From the NCBI RefSeq assembly GCF_030052815.1, contig NW_026614814.1, positions 43,504-107,503 on the forward strand: 64,000 nt of DNA, read 5' to 3'. Of the stretch, positions 10,710-23,006 are shown piece by piece. The notes under the pieces were generated by a model that was not told where the DNA came from, searched no databases, and was given only the letters and a program-made list of their open reading frames with translations. This DNA comes from Hevea brasiliensis (taxonomy: Eukaryota; Streptophyta; Magnoliopsida; Malpighiales; Euphorbiaceae). Both the position numbers and the translations under genes were made by a program. Each line of letters begins with the position of its first letter. The stretch's first letter is position 1.

Positions 10710-13690
10710 CTAAATGTAACACCCCTCACCCGTCTACAGTGTAGCCGAGCAAGGCGTGCTGGAGCACCTAATCTGTGATTATCTCATTTTTTGAACTCAA
10801 TTTGATTTTAGAAGTCTTTATGTGATATTCATAACATACTAGTTCTATTTTCATATTTTAATAAAATCAGTGTTTCAAAGTAGTAATAAAAATCCGGCAA
10901 GGTGCCATCTGTATTTCAGACAAACTGTCCTTCTAAACCTATTAAAAACAGTTCAATATGATAATCTCAATCTTCCAACTAATTTTTCAGTCTCATAATT
11001 TCATAATTTCAAAAAACAGTCCATCATATTTTACATTCATCAAAACACTATCCATAGGAGTTTAATATATACAAATTATTACAAACTTTAAAGTTTTATG
11101 ATATCTATATATATTACATAATAAAATGTCAAAATACAACTAATAGTCATTACATAAGATCCTAAGTCCTACCATGTATGCAGTGTAGTGCAGATGACTT
11201 TGGACTCTTGTGCAGATCTGATGTCTCACCTGGTCGTAGGTCTGCTGGGCTCCCCAGCTGTGTCTCCAATACCTACGCGTTACAAAAGCAATGTACTAAG
11301 CAATTTTGCTTAGTGGTGCCAAATATAAAGAAATATATACTAAAATAAAGTAAATGAATTGTTTATGAATTTGTGACATCGATATTCTTTGCAGTTGCTG
11401 TTTATATTTTTATTTGCTAACATTTCAATATTTGCTAATTTTGGTAGTGTTGTACGTCAGAAGACTGGATTTAGCTATTTCAATTTAATAGTGCTTAAAT
11501 TAATTGCCCATGTAGCCTATACACTGACCAAACTAGATAAACGGATATACTGGCACTGGGTACCTAGTAACTCGGGCTGTCACACCATCGGTCACAAAGT
11601 GTCTCCCGGTGTGCAAATAGTGTGGCTAAAAAGCCATATAATCAATTTGGCAATAAGCCAAGTATAATAACACAATACGTATAGCCGTAAGCTATTAAAG
11701 TCACAGTGTGGCATAATATGCCGTAAAAACACAGTATGGCGTAAAGCCATTTACAGAACAGCTGTCAGAATCCTATTGGCATGCCAACCTATCCAAACTA
11801 GTCAACTAGGCAAACTAAAGCACATTATAAATTAATTGTTTAATTCTTCAATTTCTAGAGTTTACTAGCTATTATATAATTTCATAAGTCAATGCATATG
11901 TTGACCTTTTTAGGTAATATAGATAAGTTATTTCTAGCATCAGCATATCAAAATTTACAATTCAATATGCTGTTAATATAATGCAATTTACCCTTTTCAC
12001 AAGTTGGCATTCATTTCCAAATTACCTCAAGTATCATTTTATGTAATTGCCAAATTTTCAGTTTTAGTGTGCTAGATTGATCTAGCTTATTGTCCTATTT
12101 CTCTTGGTGTTTAGATTCTGGTCAAAGAAGAAAAATTGTAGCTCTATGTCTTATTGAACTCTTGGCAAAATTTTAGGTCATTCTGAGTTATATAGACCAA
12201 GATACGGTCAATTTACTAAAGCTGGATAGATTGCACCTTTAGTGCAAAATTTGGTCAATTTTAAGTCACTTTTAGTTCTGGTAGTTTTGGTACCCGAAAT
12301 TGTGCAAGCTATTTGACTTGGTTTTGGCCATTTCTGGGCTTTGGTATCTTCATAAGAATTGTATCTCTATGTCTAAGCTATCCATGGTAAAAATTTCAGG
12401 TCAATTGGACTTGTTTTGAGTGAGTTATGGTCATCCTAATTATTACTGTTCATATAGTAAAAAATATGGGTTTGCAAGGTTGCCATTCCAGATTTGGTCA
12501 TTTTTAAGGTCAGTTTCTAGGCAGAATTTTGGCAACATTTCTACATGAAAGTTGGCCTATTTGGTGTCTAGTTTCACCCCCCATTGGCCTCATACCAATT
12601 GGGTTCACAGTTTTGCACTTATGACGTAATTTAGGAGCTGCCAACATATACAACCTACATTTGAACATTACACTTCCAATTTTGACAATCCTCCTCCTCC
12701 CAATACTTCAATATTCAATCATGGCACTTCTATATATATTCAACACAATTTCAGGAAAGCATTTTGGGCATAACACTCAAGTGCTCAATGCACACAATAC
12801 ACCATTCAAGTTCAACATTTACTTCAACCCAAATTCAATGTACATCAACACTTATATTACACATACATTTCCATGGCAATTACACAAACTGCTCACCATT
12901 CAATACCATCATATTTCATTAATAAATTTCAAAAACTCACACACAAATTCATGATATTTAAGGCTAACCATCATAGCAGTTTACTAAAGCATCAAAGTCC
13001 CATTTTTAAATTCAAGCACTAACATACACATACTTGGATATTAACTTACTACAACTTCCATTTGAGTTAATCAGCCTTAAATCCCATCCATTAGAGGTAA
13101 GAAAAACTCAACCACAACAAATTTTCATGGCTGGCAAAAATGGACAAGTTCATATGACAATATTTTCTTCCTTTCTCTTAACCAAATTACTCACCTCAAC
13201 CTAAACACAAGGTTTACTAAAGCAAGGGAGAGGATTTGGACACTTACCACTTGAGAGCTTCCTTAAAACTCCACCAAAACTCTTCTTTCTTGTTCCCAAT
13301 ATCTTCCCTAAGGTGAGTAGGCAAGCTTTAATAAAGAAACCAAGTGGGAAGGAGGCTTGGAATGGGAGTGCATGAAGCTTGGACAAATTTGGCTATGGGA
13401 GCTTTCATGGAGGACAATTCCGTTCGTTTGTGGAAGGTTGAAGATAAAGTGGTTTCTACTGTCCCAAAGCTTATTTTAGTGTCCCAAGATTCAAGTTAGT
13501 GGAGCACTAAGTTCCATTTTAAGGTTTAATTAGTTAAAGTTTCATAAATTGGATTTTATGCCCTATTTCTTTCACTATTCTTATAATGTACTACAATTTA
13601 ATTTTTCATGACATTTTCAAAGTGTAATATCATTTATTTTTAATGGACATTGAGGTCAAAAGGCAACTCTAGGTGTCAAATGACCAAAAT

Positions 13691-13921
13691 TGTAACAGCC
13701 TGATCCTTCTCCAGTTAGTATTATCCGCTTTGGCCCATGGGCCTCACGGATTTGTCCCTTGGGAGGTTTCATTCCCAAAAGCGCGCTGCCCAGGTGAGGA
13801 AGGATCCCACATATATGGCCCAAATCTTTTCTTCCCGTTTTCGATGTGGGACACGAAGTTTCCACCCCAGTGCGTAGCTGGTTGAACAAGCACGTCCCAA
13901 CCCCATCCTTGGGTCGTGACA
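13691..13921 (-). repeat. TRIM terminal repeat, left (3' end)
   Basis: 231 bp, near-identical to the right repeat. It contains GATGTGGGACAC- and CCACATATATGG-type words common in plant TRIM LTRs. I looked for a 5S-rRNA-like core as in Cassandra and did not see one. Confidence 0.9.
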
Positions 13922-13980
13922 AGCCCACCAGCTTCCGCCTGGTGCGTCCTCGCACCACACACCATACTAGAGGGAGTCCA

Positions 13981-13992
13981 GCTCTGATACCA
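13981..13992 (-). other. TRIM primer binding site
   Basis: Complement of initiator Met tRNA, 14 bases from the right repeat. The intervening bases hold a second partial copy (GATACCAAAT), a short local duplication. Confidence 0.85.
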
Positions 13993-14006
13993 AATTGATA
14001 CCAAAT

Positions 14007-14237
14007 TGTAATAGCCCGATCCTTCTCCAGTTAGTATTGTCCGCTTTGGCCCATGGGCCTCACGGATTTGTCCCTTGGGAGGTTTCATTCCCAAAAGCGC
14101 GCTGACCAGGTGAGGAAGGCTCCCACATATATGGCCCAAATCTTTTCTTCCCGTTTCCGATGTGGGACACGAAGTTTCCACCCCAGTGCGTAGCTGGTTG
14201 AACAAGCACGTCCCAACCCCATCCCTGTGTCGTGACA
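14007..14237 (-). repeat. TRIM terminal repeat, right (5' end)
   Basis: 231 bp, pairs with the left repeat. It ends GTCGTGACA directly against the AAAAT target duplication. Confidence 0.9.
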
Positions 14238-14664
14238 AAAATGCCCCTCTTCGGGTTGTATTCTCGATTTTTCGATAACACCAATTTTTGTCTATTTCTC
14301 AATTTTTCATTTTTTTTGTACTAATTTATTAATTTTTCTTTGATATTTATAGTGTCAATTACATTTCAATAAACCTTTACTTATGTCTCGAAATTGAATT
14401 TCGAGGGTTCCCGCGGTCCTGGGGTCGACAACGGCTTTCCTAGTGCGGTCACCCATCACTGCGGTGCCGGCTCGTTTAACTTAGTTTCATTTTTGCTCTT
14501 TCATTTTTCTTTGATTCTTCTTGTATTTTCTTTTTATTTATTTCATCATTATCTGTCTGTTCACTATCACCGAAGTGTAGTTCCAGACATCCTGACTTGC
14601 CTGGATTGATATTAGGCCACTGGACTAACAGAACGTATAGAACACGTACAGGGAGGATGTTACA

Positions 14665-15386
14665 CTAAGGTTAAATGAGCTGAAACCCCAGTGATAAGTA
14701 ACCCGAAGGGGAAGTGACGGTGGAGGCCGTTAACAACACTAGACCCGGGGAAAACTTCATAAAATAATTTTTGGGACCTCAGGGAAGGATTATTGGGGTT
14801 CCCATGACAATAAAATGTTAAGAAAACATAAGGAAAATTTAATCAATCGGTACACACAAGTTTAGCACGTTAAGCCAAACGGAGGGCATTTTGGTCATTT
14901 CGTCTTCAGAGATGATTTTTGACCAACTTGTCCATTTAAGTAAGTGAATTATATGACATAAAATATGAACAAATATTGATGAAAATGGTCAAAAATTGAA
15001 TAAACATTATGTGTATGGCTTGCTTAAAATTTCAGTAGCCTTGGGCTTGGTAGGGTTTTAAAGATTTTCTTGAATTAAAATGGTACCCTAGCTGCCCCTA
15101 ATACTAACCTATTATTTAGGATAGTGAAAGGTAAGTGAATGCATGATTTGAGATGGAATGGGTTAGGGTTTGGGTATGAAATTGAGACCTTAATCATGTA
15201 ATAGTGAAAGTAAGTTTTAATGGTCAATTAGTGACCATTTGGTTATGTGTGAATAAGAAATAAAGTGGTTTGTTTAGTGGGAATTGAAGTTAGTGTTACT
15301 GCCTTGGTTGACCAGCAGGACTGAGCATGAGTCCAGCAGGTTTGGGCAGCTATAACTGGAGTTGTGTAAGTTAAATTGGTGCAAGG
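14665..15386 (+). repeat. Solo gypsy LTR, middle segment
   Basis: Begins with the second CTAAG duplication copy of Gypsy A. It matches the complement of about 29090-30250 in the other solo LTR (AACCCGAAGGGGAAGTG against its complement, and the closing CCAGCAGGACTGAG region). No gene is seen. Confidence 0.8.
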
Positions 15387-17488
15387 TGTTAGTAGTATGC
15401 CCTAGAACATATCATTTAGTATGTATCTTGTACATATTTTTATTAATAAAAGGCATTTCCACTTTTCCATTTACATAATATATTTATGTGTAATAGAAAA
15501 GGTCCATTGATATTTTGTTAGAAATATTATTCTTAAGTTGTTAAGAATATGAGTAACAATATTTCTAGCACAAAGTATCATAAATAGGTTCATAATCGAG
15601 GATACTTCATAATAAGGACATGACTTATCCAAAAAGATTGTATTCATATTTGTTCCCAAGTTACTTATATGAAATATAAATAAGATGGAATGGTGAGTCT
15701 CATACCATATAACAAATATGATAGGCACTTATAAATGATAAGTAGGCTAAGCCAGTGACACTTATGACAAGCACATGGAGTTTACTCTTGTCAATGTTTT
15801 GTCATAAATCATATCAGTGCATATAATCTTTAGACCTGAGATAGCACAATTATCTTGTATATAGGTAGTTTGAGTTTGATACTACTTTCATACTTGTACT
15901 GTGTATGGGTATATGGGCATCTGTTGGCTCCTATTAGTTATATATGGAGGTAGGTGTTGATCAAGATGGAATCTGTTCCTCTAAGTAAATAGAGATAAAA
16001 TCCTATGTTCATTTAATTGTTCTTGATGTTTCAAGTTCCTGGCCAGGACAGATAGATTTATTCAGAAAAGAGTTTCTGATGAGAAAATCTTTTTAATCAA
16101 GAATTAGAATTAAAAGAGAACATAATATTCATGGCAAATGGAGTTTGACATAAACCATGACTCCAGCTTGAGTTGGGACTTTGTAACAGAGAGATTCTAG
16201 TACATGGTAACATATGATTATAGGTTCATTTAAGGTAAACCTTATTACTAATTGGGTGGCTATGGCATGCTATGCTAGGTGTTAACCATGGTCTATGAGG
16301 TTCATAAAATGATTTAGAGAAATCATTTATGGCAAGAAAGAGTTCTGATGATATTAAGAGTTGATATCATGTCTCATTGCCAATTAGTGATAAGCCTAGT
16401 AAGTCACACACATACACAAGTTATCACCTATTTAAATATGATTTAATTAATTAATTAAAGAGTTTAATTGATTAATTAAATAGGTTTGATTTGCAATTAA
16501 ATTGCAAAGTCCCTAGCATGACTTGAAACCAAATCTAGATTATTGGATGTATAGTATAAGTTAAATTTAAATTTAAAGTGTTTAAATATGAATTTAATTA
16601 ATGAGAAATTAATTAATAGAGATTAATTAATTAATTTATATTTGATATAAATTAGAATAAGAAAAATAATTATTTTGGGTTAAGAACTCAAAATTAAGAC
16701 ACAGGGGCATTTTGGTCTTTTCACAGTGACACGTGGCACCATGAGATGGTGACACATGGGGTTACACATAAGCTTGCCAAATGTTTTTTAATCATGTAAG
16801 ATGATTTAAATCAAGATTAAATATAGGTTTGACACTTGGCACAATGTGATTGGGTCACTTAAACCTAGAGCTAATCAAAGGGTGACATGTGGCAAGGGTT
16901 TAATGTGTTAACCTAGCTATATAAGTGTTGTTATGAAAAAGAAAAATAACCAGCAGCCACTCCTCTCCTTTGTCACGCCATTTTGAGGCTCTCCATCTAT
17001 TCTTCTTCATCTCTCATCAATTCAAAGAGATTAGCCATCAATCTCTTGAATTAAGAACACTAGAAATTGTTTCTAGTGACCTGTTTACATCTATAATCTC
17101 TTAAAAGGCAAAACTTGAATTTCTAATTAAAAGAAAAAACTTTAGAAGCTGTTCAAGGGCTGCCATAGGTGTTCTTGGTGTGGAAAAGCTAGAGGGACAA
17201 CATTTGGTGTCCTGAAGATAAATCTCAAAGGCGCAGACACGCTGCAGTGCATCAAGAGGTTAGTGTAATCGTTCTTGATTTAATCTAGGGTTCTAAAATT
17301 AATCTGATTAATTTTAAAATCTTAAATGGAAAATACAGATCCAAAAACATATTAAAAGAGTTTTAATATGTTGTTTATCATTGAAATCAAATAGATAAAA
17401 ATAAATCTTGCATGATGCATTTGATCCTAGGTGAAAATTTTTTAATTCAATGGTATAAACTTGTATTTTTCACGCTTCCGTTCTTTCA
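15387..17488 (+). mobile_element. Solo Copia LTR
   Basis: 2102 bp, from TGTTAGTAGTATGC to TTCTTTCA, alignable throughout to the Copia LTRs at 526 and 24818. A perfect CAAGG duplication (15382-15386 and 17489-17493) marks it as a separate insertion that lost its internal part by LTR-LTR recombination. It diverges from the two paired LTRs more than they do from each other. Confidence 0.95.
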
Positions 17489-19282
17489 CAAGGACAATTG
17501 GACATGACACTAGACACATAATGGCACAACTTTGGTGAAGAAACTCTGCCCAGAAAACCAAACCAAGGTGACCTGAAGATTGCCCTAATCCGGGTGACCT
17601 GCATTCTGCCTGGGCAAAATGACCAAATGAACATTATTTATTCATTTGGTTGTAACTCAGTGTAGAAAGGTCCAATTGACTTGAAATTTTACCAACAAAA
17701 AGCTAAGATATAGACCTATAACTTTCATGAAGAAACCTAACCCAAATTTTGACCATAACATGTTCAAAAAGTGACTTGCAATCACTGCATAAAATACTAT
17801 AGATTTGGCCAGTCCAGAAAATCTGGAAAGTTTGCAATCCGGCTAGTTATGGTGTTTAGGCCATAACTTGAGCTACAAAATCTAAATGGAGTGATTCGAA
17901 AAAGAAAATGTAACTAGACACAATAAGGAACAACTTTCATGTTGACAACTTTGCCAAATTCCTACTGTAAAAATGACCAATGGAACAGTAAACACAAGGT
18001 TTAAAATCAGAAAATTTTGAACAACTCACACTAAGCTTAGAAATGGTATTGGCAACCAATACCAATAACTTTAGAATGTAAAATGTGGTATGTTGGGAGT
18101 ATTAGAACCAATGTACCTATTGTCTATGTAAAAGTTAACATTTTAGTTGACTAATGAAATGAATAGTAACACCTAAACTTAAATTTCAAGAAGTGTACAA
18201 TTTAAAAGTGTAATATGCCCTAGTACATCTAGCAAGATTGGGTTGGATAGGTTGGTATGCCAATAGGGTTCTGTTAGCAGTACTGCATATGGCTCCATGC
18301 CATTCTGTGTTTTATGGCCTCACGTGCCATTCTGTGATATAATAGCCTGTGGCTATGTTGATTGAGTTGTTATATTTCGGTTTGATCCCTGATAATTATT
18401 ATAGTAGATTAGCTGTTCTGTTGCACACTGGGAGATACAATGTGACCGATGGTGTGATGGTCCGAGGTACTTAGTACCCAGTACTAGTTTACCCATTTAT
18501 CCAGTCCAGTCGACTAGTATGGGTTACTCAGGCAATGAAAATAAATCTTATCAAATTTTAATCGAATAATACTACAATATATGTCAGAAATTGAGTCTAC
18601 ATAAAATATAAACATCCCTCCTGCATATTTATTTTATTTTAGTTATTTTATTTTATATTGTCACCACTAAGCAGAATTACTTAGCGCATCGCTTTTGCCA
18701 CAAGTAGGTATTGGAGACATAGCTGGGGAGTCCAGCAGACCTCAGACCGGGTGAACTTTCAGATCTGCATACAAAGTCCAGAGTCACCTCACATTTGCAG
18801 TGCATTGGTAGGACATTAGGCTGCTTTTGGTATTTTATATTTTGTAAACTTTTGTAATTAGACCTTTATTTTGCCATGTATATTATAAACTCATATAATT
18901 ATGTTTTGATGTAATTATCTATAAATCATGTTTAGTAATAAATTTGAGTATTTCTTATTGAGTTGAGTGTGATATGAAATGAATTGAATTTTGAAATATT
19001 GAAGTCATTTGAAAAATTGTGGAAATATGTTGGTGGTTGACTGAGATTGATAATATGATTATATTGGAAGTGTTTTTAACAGATTCAGAAGAACTGTTTT
19101 TCTAATTTACAGTTGGCACTCTGTCGAATTTTCTATAAAATTTGTGAAAAATTCAGATTAATCAAAATTATAAATAAATGAATTAAAAAGGATAAATTGT
19201 AATGGAAATATGATTTGGTGCTCTGGCACACTGTGTGGCATATCTTGCTCGGCTACACTATAGAAGGGTAAGGGGTGTCACA
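17489..19282 (+). repeat. Solo gypsy LTR, last segment
   Basis: Matches the complement of about 27236-29050. It includes the region with the TTGCACACTGGGAGATAC word and ends CGGCTACACTATAGAAGGG...GTGTCACA, the complement of the start of the other solo LTR. No gene is seen. Confidence 0.85.
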
Positions 19283-19296
19283 CTTCTGCTCCTTCA
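19283..19296 (+). repeat. Copia 5' LTR, displaced 3' tip
   Basis: CTTCT is the second copy of the insertion-site duplication. GCTCCTTCA is the last part of the 5' LTR and is identical to the end of the 3' LTR (26941-26949). This short tip proves that the insertion at 2613 went into the Copia 5' LTR. Confidence 0.9.
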
Positions 19297-19298
19297 AT

Positions 19299-19310
19299 TG
19301 GTATCAGCCA
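19299..19310 (+). other. Copia primer binding site
   Basis: TGGTATCAGCCA starts two bases after the LTR tip. Its first nine bases match the initiator Met tRNA complement. It confirms that the interior begins here. Confidence 0.88.
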
Positions 19311-20860
19311 CTATATTTGCCATTTAGATTGTTTAATATCTGATTTAATTGTGTGATTTGATCAAAAGTTAATTGATTCATTGCTAGTTGCAAATAATAG
19401 ATGGAGGCATGCTTGGGTGTGCACCATGGTGTGCATGGTTTAAGCACCACCATGGTGCGCATGGTATTGGTCTTCAATTGTGCAATTTTTGTATGCTTGA
19501 TGTCCATAATTATGCCTATGTCTAATTAAATTGTTTAATTAGAATTATAATAACACAATTAAATTTGTTTGAATGTGATTCAAATATGAATTTTTAAATT
19601 TGTTTGAATGTGATTCAAATCTGAATTTTTAAATTTATTTGAATGTGATTCAAATCTGAATTATTAAGTTTGTTTGAATGAGATTCAAATCTGGATTTTT
19701 AAGTTGAATATGAGATATTCAATTTAATTTTAGTGTATATGTTTTATTTAATTGTTAAATGATGATATGCATGATGGATGATCATGGACAATAAAAGACC
19801 AATGTGATTGGATTTATTTCTTTTATGTTTCTTTGGGTTGTAAATTAATTAATTTAATTTTAGTGGCATGTATTATAAGGGTTGTATTATTTTTGGGTTG
19901 TAATTTCATTTATTTGGTTCTTGTAAATTCGCCTTGGTATGCCAAGGATTACTATGTAATTGGATTGCAAGAAGATCAAGGAGGTCAAGAGCATTGGTGG
20001 GACTAGTGGGAGGAATTCAAGATCAAGTGTTGATTATGTACTCTTTTAGCAACTCTTGTAAAATGCATGAATGAAATGCACCTAGGAATGCCTTGATTCA
20101 ATTCTTGGTGGCTCAGAATTGAATCCCTTAGAAAGTCCATGATCATACCATATTTATTGTTTATCCATGTATGCATGAGATGTATGGGAATGTATGCAAG
20201 TATATGATATATGCATGCTAATTGGATAATGTACAAAGTGAGACCATAATAGTAATTAGGCCGACCCAAACAAATGATTAAGTTGGAAATGGTATAATTA
20301 AAGGTAATTATATCATAGGCCCTCCATTGAGGCAATTATTTTAAGAAATTTTAAATACTTGTATATGATACAATTAATTTAAGAGATTTTCTTAAGAATA
20401 ATTGTTAAGCATGAGATGTTGTAAATATGTAAATGGTTTGGTGGCCAATAATGGATGTGCCTGAGGACATTAAAATTATTTGCATGTTTACTGGCTCAAT
20501 GGGATCAACTTAACTAATGCAAGATAAGTCAATAATGGATGTGCCTGAGATTTTAAGCATTAGGGGCTAGGTAAAGGATTGAACCTCACATGAGATGTGA
20601 TGGGCAAGGATTTGCTCACTTATAGTTTATTGTAATTCCAATAATGGATATGCCTGAGGATGATCAATAAGATTATAAGAATTCAATCACCCACTAGAAA
20701 TCCATCCAACTAGGATTTTCGTTTTCTACTTTGGAAGTGTAGGATTCGCTAAGTTAGTGTGAGGACCAATTTGATTAAAAGACCATAATTATTTTGGTTA
20801 AATACATAGTACATTTACTAATTAATCTGGTTATTTTCTGCAGTTAATTTTCTGATAATA
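19311..20860 (+). other. Copia 5' leader, noncoding, repeat-rich
   Basis: About 1.55 kb without a credible gene before gag. It holds a four-unit tandem repeat (19560-19704), a local duplication of ACCATGGTGYGCATGGT (about 19424-19462), and three copies of AATAATGGATRTGCCTGAG (about 20450, 20531 and 20640). Such leaders carry packaging and primer signals in the family, but none can be identified here. Confidence 0.75.
19560..19704 (+). repeat. Tandem repeat, about 40 bp x 4, with a hairpin per unit
   Basis: Each unit contains TTTGAAT, a 3-base spacer (GTG or GAG) and ATTCAAA, a perfect 7-bp inverted repeat. The array lies in the Copia leader. Confidence 0.85.
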
Positions 20861-21871
20861 ATGAGCACGCCACAACCATAACCATCCAATATCCTTGCAA
20901 GCATACTTGATCACAATAGGTTGACAGGACCTAATCTTTCTGATTGGCTAAGAAATTTAAAACTTGTCTTGAAATTAGAACGTATTGGATATGTTCTAGA
21001 CTCGAATATTCCTGGTCCCTCACCTCCAGAGGCCACTCAAGAGGAACATGAAACTTTGGACAAGTGGAAGGAGCATGATATGAGGGCCAAGTGTTACATG
21101 CTTACTTCTATGAGTAATGAGTTACAAAAACAGCATGAGAACATGCAGAATGCAAGTGAGATCCTCCTTCACCTATAAGAGTTGTATGGTGAACATAGCA
21201 GGAATGCTAGGTATGAGATATCTAGGCAGCTATTTCGCATGAGGATGTCTGAGGGACAAAATGTTGGGGATCATGTCCACAAGATTATTCGGCTTATTGA
21301 GCAGCTGGTACATCTTGACTTTAACATGGATTTCCAACTGTAGATGGATTTGATCCTTCAGTCCCTTCCTGAGTCATTTGGGAATTTTGTGACAAATTTC
21401 CATATGACTAAGAAGGAAAACACCTTGGCTGGTCTACTTAACATGCTGGTTATTGCCCAAAAGAATATACTGGGCAATAAAAGGAAAGAGGTAGCTTTGA
21501 TTGCATTTTCTTATGCTGGAAAGTCCAACAAGAAGAAGGGCAATAAGAAAAAGAAACCACAAATTCCTGGTCCTTCCAAGAAGATAGCTAAACAGAAAGG
21601 GAAGACCAAAACTGATGGAGGCAAAGGAAAGTGTTTCCACTGCTAGAAAGATGGGCACTGGAAAAGGAACTGCCCAGAATATCTTGCTTTTCTGAAGGAC
21701 AAGAAGGATACACCTTCAGAAGGTATGTCTATATCTTGTTATTTAGTTGTTGATGATGCTCATAGTTCATCTACAGCTTGGGTTTTAGATACTGGTGCCA
21801 GTTCTCGCATTTCTTATCATATGCAGAAACTAGTAAACAGTAGCAGCTTGCGTTCTCGAGATGTGATCTAA
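20861..21871 (+). pseudogene. Copia gag and start of protease
   Basis: One frame from the ATG at 20861 reads through stops at 20879, 21176, 21341 and 21644. The gag domain opens with LDHNRLTGPNLSDWLRNLK (UBN2-type Copia gag). The zinc knuckle CFHC.KDGHWKRNC has its fourth cysteine followed by one of those stops. The protease active site WVLDTGAS comes shortly after. The frame then ends and the rest of the protease is lost or shifted. The same-frame continuity shows point nonsense mutations, not wholesale rearrangement. Confidence 0.92.
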
Positions 21872-21947
21872 ATCTTTTTACATGTCTGGACATATTTTGT
21901 GTTTGAATAATATTTGATATGTACCTGATGCTTTTAAGAACATCATT

Positions 21948-23006
21948 TTGATATCTAGTTTGACTAGAGATGGTTATGAATTTCAGTTCATAGATAATGT
22001 TTGTAATATTTATTTTGGAAATAAATATGTTGGCTCGGGTTATATGCATGATAGTCTTTATTATTTGGATAATAATGATAAACACAAAATGAATGCAAGT
22101 AATCTAAATGAATGCAATGCCATGGTGAAAACCAACTCAAGTACAAAATATATTTGGCACTTAAGATTAGGATATGTTGCAGAAGATAGGATTTTAAAAC
22201 TAGAGAAAATGGGGATTTTATTCTCATTAGGTTTTGAGCCTATTCGAACTTGTGAATCCTGCCTTTAGGGCAAAATGAGTCGATCACCCTTTATTGGACA
22301 AGGGCTAAGAGCTGAAAATATTTTGGAGCTAATACATAGTGATGTATGTGGCCCATTTAGAGAAATAGATAGAGGTAGTTTTCATTACTTTTTTACCTTT
22401 GCTGATGATAAATCAAGATTTAGGTATTTGTATTTGATGAAATACAAACATGAATCCTTTGAAAAGTTCAAAGAATTTAAATCTGAAGTAGAAAATCAAA
22501 CAAGAAAAAGTATTAAAGCTCTTCGATCAGATCGTGAAGGTGAATACTTGAGTACTGAATTTGATGAATATTTGAAAGAGCATGGCATTGTTTCCCAACT
22601 GACTCCTCCAGGAATACCACAGCTGAATGGTGTATCTGAAAGGAGAAATCGTACCCTATTGCATATGGTATGTTGTATGATGAGCTATACTGATATGCCA
22701 ATCTCCTTTTGGGGATTTGCATTAGAATCTTCTTTGCATTTTCTGAATAAGATTCCATCAAAATCAGTATCTTCCACACCTTATGAGATATGGCATGGAA
22801 GAAAACCAAGTCTTAAACATGTTAAGATTTGGGATTGTCCAGCTTATATCAAAAAGCTAAACACCGATAAATTGAAAACCAGATTAGAAAATGGTCGATT
22901 TATTGGATATCCAAAAGAGAGTTTTGGATATTATTTTTATTTGCCTACATCACAAAAGGTTGTGGTAAGTAGAGATGCCACATTTCTTGAACAACAGTTT
23001 GTTTAA
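21948..23006 (+). pseudogene. Copia integrase
   Basis: Two blocks in one frame are separated by a stop at 22266. The first (to 22268) is the pre-integrase zinc region: IWHLRLGY has lost the second histidine (usually GH) and CESCL keeps the cysteine pair. The second is the DDE core: Asp in LIHSDVCGP, Asp in LRSDREGEY, Glu in NGVSERRNRTL, then the GFALESSLHFLN and NGRFIGYPKES motifs. It would integrate Copia cDNA. A stop at 23004 separates it from the linker to RT. Confidence 0.93.

Larger units (their letters stand above)
13691..14237 (-). mobile_element. TRIM element (miniature LTR retrotransposon)
   Basis: Two 231-bp direct repeats (13691-13921 and 14007-14237) flank 85 bp that has no coding capacity. 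Each repeat starts TGTAA and ends GTCGTGACA. The internal part holds TGGTATCAGAGC on the minus strand (13981-13992), a Met-type primer site near the right repeat, so the element points left. AAAAT is duplicated at 13686-13690 and 14238-14242, and the other Gypsy A LTR has the empty site. The repeats differ at about eight positions by eye. Movement would need enzymes in trans. Long frames across it are artefacts. Confidence 0.93.
2784..14664 (-). mobile_element. Gypsy A: full-length chromovirus LTR retrotransposon
   Basis: The two LTRs are 2784-5917 and 10715-14664, and both have the ends TGTAACACC...GGATGTTACA on the plus strand. A perfect 5-bp target duplication CTAAG flanks the element (2779-2783 and 14665-14669). 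Reading the minus strand, the order is 5' LTR, primer site (initiator Met tRNA type), gag, protease, RT, RNase H, integrase, chromodomain, polypurine tract, 3' LTR. This is Ty3/gypsy order, and the chromodomain places it among chromoviruses (Tekay/Del-like by LTR length, an inference). Stops and frameshifts disable the polyprotein. Confidence 0.95.
10715..14664 (-). repeat. Gypsy A 5' LTR with TRIM insertion
   Basis: 3950 bp, or about 3.4 kb after removing the TRIM. It is collinear with 2784-5917 and keeps two segments that copy has lost. The ends TGTAACACC and GGATGTTACA are intact. Frames such as 11389-11667 and 13201-13386 are LTR repeats of frames in the other copy and show no protein family. 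Confidence 0.93.
2613..19282 (+). mobile_element. Solo gypsy LTR with two nested insertions
   Basis: Three pieces (2613-2783, 14670-15386, 17494-19282; about 2.7 kb together) form one LTR. It is the reverse complement of the solo LTR at 27236-30411: the left end matches the complement of that LTR's right end, and 19230-19282 matches the complement of its left end. It starts TATAACACC (TG decayed to TA) and ends GTGTCACA. Flanks are CTTCC and CTTCT. No internal gypsy region of its own is present, so it is a solo LTR produced by LTR-LTR recombination. Plus strand is assigned by analogy with Gypsy A. Confidence 0.85.

Noticed and set aside
12661..12954. 97-residue frame starting MNITLPILTILLLPIL, membrane-like
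   Set aside because: It lies inside the Gypsy A LTR, its counterpart at 4441-4700 is broken, and AT-rich LTR sequence readily gives hydrophobic frames.
13691..14237. Cassandra-type TRIM carrying a 5S-rRNA-like core
   Set aside because: The layout is similar, but I see no 5S box A/C-like sequence in the repeats, so only a generic TRIM call is made.
13656..14302. Several overlapping minus-strand frames of 63-164 residues
   Set aside because: They come from the two TRIM repeats. The repeated peptide reflects repeated DNA, and the element is noncoding.
20003..20335. Minus-strand 110-residue frame in the Copia leader
   Set aside because: No family, opposite to the element and no promoter; chance frame in an AT-rich leader.
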